In this document: positions 23,155 through 33,860 of the stretch, in pieces
How the letters are laid out: each line of letters opens with the position of its first letter
How positions within the stretch are numbered: position 1 is the stretch's first letter
NCBI GenBank assembly: GCA_009103225.1
Contig: RHPI01003642.1
Location: 921,099 to 985,098, forward strand
DNA from: Chlorokybus atmophyticus
Taxonomy: Eukaryota > Streptophyta > Chlorokybophyceae > Chlorokybales > Chlorokybaceae
Reading direction: 5' to 3'
Length of the DNA stretch: 64,000 nt
The notes under the pieces: model-generated
Seen by the model: the letters and a program-made list of their open reading frames with translations, nothing else
Databases searched by the model: none
What the model was told of the DNA's origin: nothing
Translations under genes and position numbers: made by a program

Positions 23155-24531
23155 ATGGCTGGACGACAGGATACAGGAGATTTTGGAGGAGGTGGAGGAG
23201 GTGTACCACCGCCTAGGGTGAGGACGGGCAGGTCGGGAGCAGGGGAGGGATGGTCGCCTGGGACGCCCCCTTTGACGCCGCCCAGGGCAGGGATGCCGCC
23301 GGTGCCGGAGTCAAGCCCTGTGCTGCTATCGACCATGGGTTTAAGTTCTATCAGCAGTGTGACGCCCAAATTCTCGGAATTGCAACAGCAGCAGCGACCG
23401 AGGTGAGAGTGAAAGTGAGAGAGACAAACACACGCGCTGAGACAACCACTTACTCTCGCGTGCAAGTGGGTGGGTGGTGTTTCTGGGATAGGAAGCGAGG
23501 GGATGTGGGTGATTGGGCGGATGTATACTCGTCTGTGTTTTTACCAACACTCCATCACGCACTCACAGGGCTGACAGCGGATGGTCTCCCAAGCACATTG
23601 GTCAAAGCACCACGCCGCTTCTATCCAGCATCGGCCTCAACACCGTCGAGAGCCTCACGCCACGCACAGGACCTCCAGGCGGTGAGTTTGACTCACACCC
23701 ACACTCATGTAGGAAGGACAAAGATAACAACCATAAATACTCACTCACAATGTGTTGTAGAGTCGTTCATACCGTCGGCGGGACCGCCTTCGTACGGGGC
23801 GGTTGGCGGCCACATGCGTGCGCGCACCGTAGGGGCTGCCCCCGGTAGCCCACCTGACCCGTACTTGTACATGAGCGTTGCGGAGACAAGGTGTCCTGAC
23901 CAGAGCAAAGAACAGGTGTGTCTACGAATGCGTGCAGGACACGCACACGCGCACACATGCAGCGACAATGCTGCAATGTAGCAGCAGCATTGTTGCCACA
24001 CATACACATGCGCACTTGCGTGTGTGAGGGGTTGAGGTTTGGCAGTACACTGACAAAGGTGGGTAGATTGTGTGTTGTGATACTGTCATGAACTGACAGG
24101 TGACGCCGCGAAAGTGGGCAAAGCCCGGTATGGTGAAGGAGCGCAGGGTGGAGTCACCTCTTGCGCACGACAACACCACAGAGTTCAACGAACGCCAGGT
24201 GGGGCTGTTGAACATCTGTCAGGCAACAACATCAGCATTCCTCTGTGCTGCTCATTTATCTGTCTGTGTGTAACAGGTTTTGCAAGTTGTGTCGCCAGAG
24301 CAAGCCAACATCCTGTTCCAGAAGCAGACGTCGTTTGGGCGGCCGGGCGTTATGAAGGCCTCTGCACCCAACAGCGCTGCTCTTCGCGCACGTACCATCG
24401 GGTCTTTCGGTACGCAGTCACAACAATGACAAACATTGCTTTACATCGCGCAAATAGTTCGTCACTCACTCGCGTGGTGACCCTCTACAGGACCTGTGCC
24501 CTCTGCGCCACCACGCCAAAACTTGCAATGA
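23155..24531 (+). CDS. Pro/Ser-rich protein of unknown function
   Basis: A 262-aa protein from six exons (23155-23402, 23569-23681, 23761-23915, 24100-24198, 24277-24409, 24491-24531; 789 nt with matching phases). I do not recognise the family. The N-terminal third is Gly/Pro-rich (PPRVRTGRSGAGEGWSPGTP), with repeated short SS(I/M)..V(T/E)..TP segments: LSSISSVTPKFSEL in exon 1 and LLSSIGLNTVESLTPRTGP in exon 2. The C-terminal half is more compact: VTPRKWAKPGMVKERRVESP, FNERQVLQVVSPEQANILF, TSFGRPGVMKAS. No transmembrane helix is predicted by eye. The many S/T-P sites would suit a phosphorylated regulatory or nuclear protein, which is a guess. It diverges from RPT4. Confidence 0.75.
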
Positions 24532-24944
24532 ACTGCTAGAAAACGCCTTCTGGAGATTGGCTGAGGTTGAAAAAGCAAGCGAGTTGTGCCACACCTTGGA
24601 CCAAACACTAGCGAGATTGGATGCCAAGTGTTGTGAATCAGGTTGTTATTGTTAGCATGTCAAAGTGTTAGTTGATGCTCAAAGCGGAGTTGTGAGGTGA
24701 GGTGGCAGACCAAGTCAGTCAGAAGTGCAGGGTCTTATATAATGTATACATAGTTTACCGGTGCAATGATTTGCCATCTACTGTGCCCGAATACTGCTAC
24801 AACAGCCCACCTAAAAATGCATGTGCCTTATATATATACAAAATCACACTGCCAGGAGAAGCTACGTGGGGCGTGCGTGCGTGGGCGTGTGCACGTGTGT
24901 GTAGGGTGCAGTGCCATTTGTGTCGTGTGCAGACAAGGTGGACT
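24532..24944. other. Convergent spacer
   Basis: 413 bp between the stop codons of the Pro/Ser-rich gene (+) and the P450 gene (-). Only short frames and a TATATATA run near 24830 are present. Confidence 0.6.
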
Positions 24945-27488
24945 TCATGCACAAATCAAAGTGCTCTCCTTTTTATCTGCATTGTCCCGCCTCTCCTCGC
25001 GAGCCTCTTCCCGCCTCATGACCTTCATCCTGAGTCCTTCAGGGAAATACATAACGATGTCATAGAGCGTCTTGGGTGTGGTGCCGGAGGGGTCAATCGC
25101 CGTGAACTTGAAGCGCTGAAGCAGGGTGGCTAGAACCAACGTGGTCGACATCATCGCAAAGGACGCGCCGAGACACATACGCGGCCCCGCGCCAAAGGGC
25201 AACCACGCGTACTTGTGTCGCTTCGCCTCGTTTTCAGGAGAAAACCTCTCCTGCGAGTAAGAATAAGAACACACTTCAGCACGCACATCCCAACACGAGA
25301 TATCATACGTGTGAACACAAGCCCCAAGCAACCAGCCAAACACTTTGAGATTGTCATCGTTTCAAACTGCCAACATACACATGGGATGTCACATGTTGCG
25401 ATGTTGTGCACAGAGATCAACACATCCGTTACCGGGTCGAAGAGTTCGGGTTCAACCCATATTGACGGCGACCTTCCCATGGCATAGCAGCTCATGAACA
25501 CGACGTCTCCTGCGGGTAGCGTGTGTCCGCTTGGCAGGGTGTCGGCGTCCCTGGCGACGCGCGGCATCAGCGGGATGGGCGGGAACAGACGCAGCGTCTC
25601 CTTCAACACCTGCTGCAGGTAAGGGAGATGCGGCACGTCCTCGTAGGAGGGGAGACGACCACCCAACACGGATCGCAGCTCCTCAACAACCTGCAAGTGT
25701 ATTTCATGAGTGGGTACGCGTGTATGTAGTCAAGGTGTCAATTCAACTCAACCCCGACGCTTACTTTGGCTTCGACTTGTGGGTTTTGGGCGATGCAGTA
25801 AATGCACGCGGACATGGTCGACGCGGTGGTGTCGTGGCCTGCGCCCATCACGTCATGCACGTCTTCCCACAATTCTTCATCGGTCAGGCCCACGCCGTTG
25901 TCGTCCTTTGCACCCAACAGCACCTCCAAGAGATCCGACGAGTTGGCCTTCACGCCCGCATCACGTGCAGCCCTGCGCTCCTGTGTGATAGAACCACAGT
26001 TGAGAACATGTTTGCGCGCTTCCGATGCATCCCAACGTTGAATGACAATACTTACTCCAACGACGCCCATCATGACTTCTCGAATTTCAGCAAAGGCTTT
26101 GTCTAGGGCTTTAAGGTTGGGTTCGCCGACGAGCTTCATGAACTTGAGAAGAGGGAGCGGCGTGATGAACACGCGGCCCATGATGGACTGCGTGAGGTTG
26201 ATGGCGTTGAGCAGCTTATCACGCTCGGCGTCCGCGCGCTCAACCACACCGACGAGCTCGCGGTGCATGCGGTCGATCTGACCAAAGTCGTGGCTGAACG
26301 CCACCTGACACAACAACTACCTGTAAGCACGCGCACATGCACACGCACGCACGCACACCAAGCAATGCAGCTGCTGCGTTGGGATACAACACACTGTTCG
26401 TGTGAGTGTGTTTTGATGTACCTGACCCACGACATCGAGCGTCAATCGTTGCATTTGCACAGAGACGTCTGTTTCGAAGGGCGGCAGCGTTTGCCAGATG
26501 TTGGACATGCGCGCAGCACTGTCGACGATGGACTGCGCAAAGCGCTGCAGCTGTAGCGCATTCAGGAAGGGAGGCTGGCACATCTTCCTGTGCCGACGGT
26601 TGTACTCGCCCTGGGAACCAAGGATGCCCTTGTCGTGGAACACAAAGTTGTAAATGTCCTGCGCAACACATCATGCTGAAACTTAGCCTCTTGTCAATGG
26701 CCACGTGAGGGGTACAGCAAAGTTGGGTGTGACAGTTCTAGATGGCAAACGGATGTGTAGTGTGCAGCTTGCAAGCACGTACTGGCAGGTAACGGTGTTG
26801 GTAGTTTTGGCTGTTGGTGATGGCCACCCACTGCACGGCCTCGGGTTGCATGATGAAGGTCCAACCAGCCTTGCCACTCGTGAACCTGTTGTACGAAACA
26901 GGTCAGGCCAAGTGATCTGAGCCGCTGTCGGCATCCTGCAGCGGTAGCCTACAAAGCAACACAAGTGCCCAAAGATGATTCAGGTAATCTAGCTCAAATT
27001 GACCTTGCATGCAATGTCCTGTGCGCGCATGCGTGCAACCACGCAATGCTATGCAGCGTGCATACCACAGGCAACACGCGCACGCACATGCATGCCTACC
27101 TGCAGACGGGGCCGTAGCGCTTCTCAAATGCGAGAATAGCCTCATGCAGGCCTAGTCCAACGATGTCCCTCACGTCCAGGATGTTCTGCCAGGCGGAGGC
27201 TGGGCCAGGGATGGGCGGACCAGCTGTCTGCTGCTTACTGCTGCTTTTGTCAACCCGCTTGACATCAGCAGGCTGAAAACCCTGGCTGCTGCGCTGGTGA
27301 AACGGACACTCCGCAGCAGCAGAGGCGGCTGAGGGCATGCCGTTGGACAGTGTGCATTGCGTGGGGGTGGGCCGACTGGTCCGTCTTGTCCTCAACAACG
27401 ACGGGTTTCGTAGTGTTGAAAGCGAGAACGACCACGAAGATGACGACAGCGCCGTGCCCCGACACGACGCCACCGCCGCCGCCTCCAT
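24945..27488 (-). CDS. Cytochrome P450 monooxygenase, CYP97-clan-like
   Basis: A haem-thiolate monooxygenase of 585 aa from seven exons (27100-27488, 26783-26885, 26422-26658, 26056-26304, 25765-25980, 25433-25690, 24945-25250; 1,758 nt). All P450 landmarks are visible: the C-helix WR-equivalent YNRRHRKMCQPPFLN, I-helix oxygen-binding AGHDTTAST, K-helix ExxR in KETLRLFPP, the PERF-type block LFDPERFSP (split by intron 6), and the haem-Cys loop PFGAGPRMCLGASFA. The first about 110 residues are Ser/Arg/Thr-rich and lack a clear membrane anchor, which fits a plastid transit peptide like that of CYP97 carotenoid hydroxylases. The sequence resembles CYP97 and CYP4 types; the substrate cannot be read from the sequence. 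A second Met lies upstream at 27503 in the same frame. Confidence 0.93.
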
Positions 27489-28480
27489 CCTCTTTTCACA
27501 CAAACCTTTCCCCTAACGACTCTGTCCCGCTGCTGCTTGCAAGCTGCTGCTAAGCTCGCATTGCCCCTAGCTGCAGCTCACATGCGCTCAGCTCCAACCA
27601 CTGCCACGCCTGGACCACGCTGGCCCTTTCCAAGACAACCACACTGACAAGCTCGACGACCGCCACCGCCACTGCTACCGCCACGCCCAAGGAGGCCGCC
27701 CCTGTCCCCGCTGAGTACAGTCAAGCACATGCATGGGGCAGGCCCAAATATCAAACGCGGTAGCTAACGTGCATTACTCATCAAAACGGGAGGAGACGTC
27801 ACTGACGACCCGCACATAAGCGTTAGTGCAAAGCTTACCGCACTGTACGTTATGCTTGGAAGGACGCGCAGGTCGCTGTTACGCGAAAGCGAATTAACAA
27901 AGCGCTATATATAATACACCATTTCTTGGATATCCACTCCCCTGATTTGCCCGGGAGACCGGTTGGTAACCGCCGGTCATTGAGTCCTCGATCTCGCATT
28001 GGATAGAGGACGCGCGCCCGCAAACGGTGTCGCACGCTGCGAAGTCCGGGGAGATCACCGCGTCAGGGCAGCATGTGACCCGCGGCGAGGTTGTCAGAAT
28101 TGACTTTCCACCGGTCGCTGACATCAGCAAAAAGGGGAATGGGGCTTTTGGTTTGGTAGTAGGTGAGCCGCATAAGCGTTATGTTGGCGGCTGCTGGTTG
28201 TTGTGTTTGTTGCACATGACACAACAAGCGGCGAGTTTGTTACGATGTGTGTCGTCGGAAAATGGTAAACCAACATTAGGGCTGTGCGGGATGGAATGCA
28301 TAGCTAAGCTCGGAGGGCGACGTAACCGCATGCACATACTACCCTTTTGGCGGGGAAGCGGTGCTGTTGTCGCTGGCGTGGTTAGCGGTTGTTGTTGGGA
28401 GGTCCAGGGAAGGGGCGGCAGTGTTGGAGAGTAGAGGTTAGGGTTACAAGCTGGGGTTTGTGGTGTTGGAGCGTTGAGGC
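27489..28480. other. Divergent promoter region, P450 / CMD-like gene
   Basis: 992 bp between outward-facing starts. An open frame at 28027-28434 (+) has a vaguely protein-like start but no recognisable family and no clear splice link to the next gene. TTAGGGTT at 28438-28445, a near telo-box, lies 36 bp before the downstream start codon. Confidence 0.55.
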
Positions 28481-29824
28481 ATGCTGCTTGGGGTGGGGGC
28501 ACGGGCGACGGCGGCGTTGTCTCTGTCGTCGTCGTCGCCGTCATCATCGTCATCAGATAGCTGCAGCAGTCGCCGGCCTGTGACGTGCAGGGCAGGAGGC
28601 GTGCCAATCCCGCCGAAGGGGCTTGTGAAGGAGGCCAGTGCCGCCATGGCGGCCAAGCAGACCCCCCCGTACAAGCCTAAGAAGGGCGCTAACGTCGTCA
28701 TGGACGACGAGGCCCTCTGCAACGGCCTCAAGACCGTCGACAATGACTGGTACGCCATGCTCACGGAGATGTCAGCCCGCGTCTGGGATGAGGGAGGCCT
28801 GGTCGACCCCACAGTCAAGGTTCTCATCACCGTCGCCCTCGACATCAAGAACGGTGCGTGTTCACATTGGTTTACACATCCACACATCCACATGCAATGA
28901 AATGCGGTTTGCATCGCACACATCTGGGGACTTGACAGACATTGCGGATGGGATTGCGTGCTGCAGTGTGCATGCAAACCCTCTTTCAATGCCACGCATT
29001 CTGCATCACAGTTGTCACTTGCCACGCATTGGTGTTGGAACTGTGTGTGCTGCATTATGCCAGCAAACCCCCTCCCTCATGCAATGCAGGTGTTGTTGGC
29101 CAGCCCTTTGAGCCGCACGTGCGCATGGCGCTGAGGCGGGGTATCAGCTTCGCCCAGCTGCGGGAGCTCTGCCTCATGGTGTCCATGTACGCCGGCATCA
29201 ACCGCACCCCCGCTGCGTATGCAGAGCTGAAACGAATTGAGGCCAGCATCAAAGACCCAGTAAGCTGTGTGAAGTGTACTGCATTACATGTCAACTGCAT
29301 TGTATAGCTGTAGTTGCATGCATGACTGTGATCAATGTCAGTGTGGCAAAGAGTTTTTTGATGGTGCTCTAGAGCATCGTAATGCACAGTCTGCAGCGTC
29401 AAACGCATCAACGCGTTGTGTGTTAATTGCATGCACTGCGTTGTGGTTGCAGCCGCCAACACCGGAGCTGCCCGGTGTGTCGGGCAACGTTGTGAAGGAC
29501 GACGAGGGTTTGTGCGCGGGTCTGGCGACAGTGGACGCGGAATGGTTCCGCATGCTATCTATGATGGCTGACCACGTGTGGCCCGAGAACAGCCTGTTGG
29601 AGCCGACGATGAAGGAGTGGGTCACGCTCGCATTCGACATTCAGAACGGAGTTGTCGGGCAGCCCTTTGAGCCTCACGTCCGCATGCTCGTTCGCCGCGG
29701 CGTCAACTTCGCGCAGATTCGCGAGGTTGTCCTCATGTGCGCCATGTACATGGGCGTCAACCGCACACCCGCAGCCTATGCCGAGCTCAAGCGAATCGAA
29801 GCCGCGGTATGCGCCGGCAAGTAG
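28481..29824 (+). CDS. Tandem carboxymuconolactone-decarboxylase-like protein, probably plastid-targeted
   Basis: A 304-aa protein with two copies of a CMD/AhpD-like helical domain in one chain. Exons: 28481-28853, 29090-29259, 29453-29824 (915 nt). A Ser/Arg-rich leader (ALSLSSSSPSSSSSDSCSS) with an RPVTCRA site looks like a chloroplast transit peptide. Repeat 1 runs from VVMDDEALCNGLKTVDNDWY to NRTPAAYAELKRIEA; repeat 2 from VVKDDEGLCAGLATVDAEWF to NRTPAAYAELKRIEA. Both contain GQPFEPHVRM and a following (I/V)(S/N)FAQ(L/I)RE block. Neither has the CxxC thiol pair of AhpD peroxidases, so a peroxidase role is unlikely. Exons 1 and 2 together equal repeat 1 and exon 3 equals repeat 2. The first repeat is interrupted by an intron at the ...IKN/G boundary, while the second is not. 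Confidence 0.88.
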
Positions 29825-32190
29825 GTGATGTTGCCTAGCGGATTGCCTAGGTCAGTTGCTTATTGTGTGGCTTGGTATAACGCACCTATCCTTGTTGTCG
29901 CGTGACTTCCTTGCCTTGTTGATAAGGACTTGTGGTATTGCCATGTGTTCAACGCGCTGCAAGTGGCAGCCGGCTGCTACCACCAGTTGGAAGTTGACGT
30001 TGAGTGAAAGTAACTTAAGGTTGTGAGGACATGACTACTGGTAGTATGTAGTGCCTGGGTTGTACTAGGAGAATATCCTAAATACATCTGTCCAAAACAT
30101 GTGGCATAGCTACAGTTATGATGTAGCAGCTTATGGCAGGCCTCCACCATTCCAAGCAGCTTGAGCACATGCAAAAGTGTGTGAGCATGTAGCCAACAGC
30201 CACAACAATTGACCAACTCGACCACCTGGCGAAGCCACACACATGCGTGCTATCTACTCGCTACCCCTTACTCTACCACTACCGCACCTTTGTGCATCAG
30301 GCATGCATCCACGACGGTCTGAATCACCTGCATGCATAGTATGTGTATGTCGACGCACGGATGATAGTCTTAAGATTTTGACAATGAAATCAGAGTATGA
30401 ACTGATGCATTACATGTCACGTCATACTCATTTGTATACGAAGCATTTTGATGGAAGATAGTGAATTAAAGGGACATGCTGCACAGGATGTTGCCCATCA
30501 CTTCAATGTATTGCAGAGGTAGGCTGCCGTTGCACTACATCCGCAACTCTGCTTGGTGATCGTGTACACGCGCATTTCATGTCAAGAGTCTTAGCAAAAG
30601 GCAATCTTGTAGCATACTCTTTGGGCTAGGCTAAGCCGTTGGACGATTGCTTGGCTTGTGCTAGAAATTCTTGCTTCTTGTCACAATGGCATCAAGTTGA
30701 TGTGTTTGCGTATCATTTTTTCATTACAATGCAAGCGTTGAGTGTCGTGCCTCCCTGATACATGCATCATTTCAACCAAACCACATTATGTGATGCATTG
30801 GATTGCACATAAGTCAAGCAGGTCACATGCATTTTTTTAGAATCATTGCATTTGCGTATGCCGACTCCACAACGTGACAAAATGCAAACATAACCCATAT
30901 AAAAATGCGTGAGTTACATACAATGTACATCCATAAGCATCATCTTGATGCATTGAATGCATTATGAGATCGTCCCCGTCTTGTTTTATGACTGACACTT
31001 ATACAAGCCCATACACAGCTGGTGCCAGTTTTTGTTATTGAGCAACACATGTCCACATAAATCGACACAAGAAGCAACTTACATTGGTCAATGCAGCCTT
31101 ACTTTAAGTGTCACTTGTATAGCATGATGCATGATGCATGATGTATTAAGGTTTTGAGGCAAAAAGCATCAATATTGAGCCGATAACCATACAAGCCATC
31201 ACGATCACATTAGCAGCGAACACTACAGCAGCATAAGTGTTAGCAATGCGCTGCCAAGCAACGCTGAGTGGCCCTGGCCTCTCAGGAACACTTAAAGCGG
31301 AGCAACTTGCACAATTTGTACGATGACACATTTGACCTGCAAAATTCATACAATTGTGCGCTTCAGGTTGCGTACTTCATTTACTATAGTAAAGCATTCA
31401 AATGATCAGATTTATGCATGTATACAAACTGCAACAACATCGTGCTTTGTGAGAAGTAGTGAAAAGCAAGCTCTTTGACCATACATCAATGTACACAATG
31501 TTTAACATTAAGTACATACACGCTGTAGATTTTAATATATACAATCAATTGAAGTGAAAATGCATATGCACTTGTATATGTAAACCGGCACTGTGTACAA
31601 TGAATGTAAATTTTAGTTTGATGCTGTTGCTTGCACATGATGTGATTCACTTTAGCAGAACACCGCAACATGAGTATATCTGCCATCTCTCTGCGCTTCG
31701 CAACTTGTTCCGAGTAAGTGACTTTTGCTATGACACTCTGCCTGTCGTGCCGGTAAAGGACTTAAGATGTAATGTCTTGGGATATGATAATATGCAAGTA
31801 AATAACGGACTGTGAGCTGGTTGTAAGCATGAGGTAGTTGGATTTTCTGAAGCAAATCTATACAATTATTTTTGTTGGAACTGTGATGGGATGATACTAC
31901 TATCATCTGTCTGGTAGATGAGGAAGTTTTTGAGTGAGGGGAAGTATATTCAATGAGTTACAATCAAAGTAACCAGACATCAATGTAACTCAGATCTAAT
32001 GGGTGTAAGTTGAGAGTTGTGAGTGGAGAAAGATTAGTGAAAGGAGTGGGCATCCATATGGCAGTCAGAGCTAATGGTGGAAACGATTTACGTATACTCA
32101 ACGCTCGAGGCGTGCATCAGAGCTAGAGCTAGAGGGGAGCAAGTAGTTTTGACTATGGTTTAATGCATTCTTAATGGGTTGTGCTAGATT
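29825..32190. other. AT-rich gene-poor stretch upstream of the transposon nest
   Basis: Over 2.3 kb with no convincing gene. There are short direct repeats of GCATGAT at about 31121-31143 and one small open frame with a hydrophobic helix (listed separately). No terminal repeats of a further element were found by eye. Confidence 0.6.
31146..31349 (-). CDS. Possible small membrane protein or terminal exon
   Basis: A 67-aa frame with one strongly hydrophobic helix (AAVVFAANVIVMACMVIGSI) after a Cys/Pro-containing segment (CHRTNCASCSALSVPERPGP). ATTTTGCAG, a good splice acceptor, lies just inside the start, so it may instead be the last exon of an unrecognised minus-strand gene. No homologue comes to mind. 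It could be chance. Confidence 0.25.
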   Translation of the reverse strand: MNFAGQMCHRTNCASCSALSVPERPGPLSVAWQRIANTYAAVVFAANVIVMACMVIGSILMLFASKP

Positions 32191-32231
32191 GAGACATGAG
32201 AGTTGACTTGTTCATTGTATAAGTAGTGTAT
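32191..32231 (+). repeat. Left arm of a 41-bp inverted repeat at the outer element's target site
   Basis: The arm runs from GAGACATGAG to AAGTAGTGTAT and is the exact reverse complement of 46178-46218. Without the transposon nest the two arms would be separated by only AAT, making one long hairpin. Confidence 0.95.
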
Positions 32232-32239
32232 AATATACA

Positions 32240-32711
32240 TGTCACGCCCACATAGCAGGCAAAAGTCAGTCTCTGTCCCTTACTTATGTGGTAAGTAAGA
32301 TGAGACCAAGTGGGGACCCACACTACGCAAGCGTGTGTAGTGCTTGTGGGTGTGCTCTCATGTAGGTCTGCTCTAGAGCCTGTGCGGCCTTGAGCATGAT
32401 GAACTACACAAGGCATGATGGCAAGCACATGGCTGATCATAGCCGATGAGACATCATGTGATGTACAGAGACATATGTGTGCATATGTCCGCATGTGTAT
32501 GCATGTGTTTGCATATGTGTGCACATGTACGCATATGAGTGCATATGCGTGCATGAGAGGTATGTACTAGATGTATGCATGTATATGCATGCATGCGCAT
32601 ATGTGTGCATATGCGCGCATATGTACGCATAAGGATGCATATGTATGCATGAGTATGATGTCCTAGGCTGATGTGACCAGCCTAGGACGTTTACAATGTT
32701 CGAGGCTGATG
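32240..32711 (+). repeat. 5' LTR of outer element, first part
   Basis: Matches 45165 onward in the 3' LTR. It is cut at TGATG by the inner element. From 32471 to about 32652 it consists of degenerate 8-12-bp units built on GCATATGTGT, giving alternating purine-pyrimidine DNA. Confidence 0.93.
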
Positions 32712-33053
32712 TGTAACGGTGTGCTACCTCCATAGAGGTTCCCCGCCCTTATTTAGGATTAAATAAGGGTCCCAACGGGATTATGTAGCCTGTTAAGCCT
32801 TATTAAGGCCGTTAACCTCGTGTTAACGGCCTAATGCAGTGTGACTTAACTGTGACACTGATATCGGCGTGAGACATGAGTCTCACGCCGATATCAGCCG
32901 CATGGCGGCACTGCTAACGCAGTGGCCGCCATAGCCGTAGTATTTTTTGCTCTGGCAGCTGCCCCGGCAGCGGCGGCGGCGGTGGCGTTGGCTGGCTGGT
33001 GGTGGTGTTGGGGTAGGGGATAAATGGGGGCGGTAGCACCCCTCCTCCTTACA
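32712..33053 (+). repeat. 5' LTR of inner element
   Basis: 342 bp. It contains two hairpins: perfect 18-bp arms at 32858-32875 and 32880-32897 around ATGA, and AGGCCGTTAAC / GTTAACGGCCT just upstream. The 3' end is G-rich with GGC triplets. Confidence 0.95.
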
Positions 33054-33055
33054 GT

Positions 33056-33067
33056 TGGTCTCGGAGC
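33056..33067 (+). promoter_or_regulatory. Primer-binding site of inner element
   Basis: TGGTCTCGGAGC starts 2 bp after the LTR. It differs at two positions from the common initiator-Met tRNA site TGGTATCAGAGC. The outer element has TGGCCTCGGAGC in the same place. Confidence 0.7.
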
Positions 33068-33199
33068 ACGGGCGGCAAGGGGCCTGTGGGAGGGGCGGCG
33101 GCAGGCTGCAGGGGCGGCGGCAGGCGGCAGCGACGTTAAACTAGTGGTAGTTAAAGTGTTTTATGTTTTAACAATAATAGTTAAACGCTGCTGCTGGTG

Positions 33200-33228
33200 C
33201 CTAGCCTAGCCTAGCCTAGCCTAGCTTG
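33200..33228. repeat. (TAGCC)n tandem repeat in the inner element leader
   Basis: About five head-to-tail copies of CCTAG, followed by CATGC-type repeats to about 33262, between the primer-binding site and gag. Confidence 0.8.
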
Positions 33229-33860
33229 CCATGCCATGCATGCCATGCTTAGCCTAGCATGCCTGTCCTAGTCTAGTTTGTTATTGTGTGAAGGGAGCCG
33301 GCCATTCAGGCCTATCCCTGAAGCATTGCATTGCAGCACAACACATAGTAAACATACATTGATTGTATTATATTGTGTGTGTACCACCACGTGGATTATT
33401 GGTGGTGTAAGGGTTTTTCTATTAATTTAAAAATTCCCTTTGGGGGGGGCAGTTCGGTGGCAACATCGACTGCCTCAGTGCCGCCATTTTGTGCGGTGAG
33501 GCCGCCAGAATATTCTGAGCGGCCGATATCAAACTCACCATTCACAACTGGTCGATATCGGCCTGTAAGGTCGATTTGACGAGATTTTGGCACCCTGTGT
33601 GTCAATCACAGTTGTGAATTGTGCTGGGTTGTACAAAGTGAAAACTTTGAGAGATCATAACTCGTGAACCGTCGCGTGGATTCGCGCACGGTTTGTTGCA
33701 GAGTGAGTGTCTAGTTGAGAGGTGTGTGGAGAGCTCTTTTGGGGCTGTATACTCCACCGTAACGCCTCAAAACTTGACAAGACAAAATCATTAGATTTTG
33801 CCGATATTGCAATGCACAATCTGAGTACTTGTGCACTTGCTAACGGCTGTCTTTAGGCAA

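Noticed and set aside
32471-32652. A CRISPR-like repeat array (GCATATG units)
   Set aside because: The units are degenerate, lack unique spacers, and recur in both LTRs of a eukaryotic retrotransposon.
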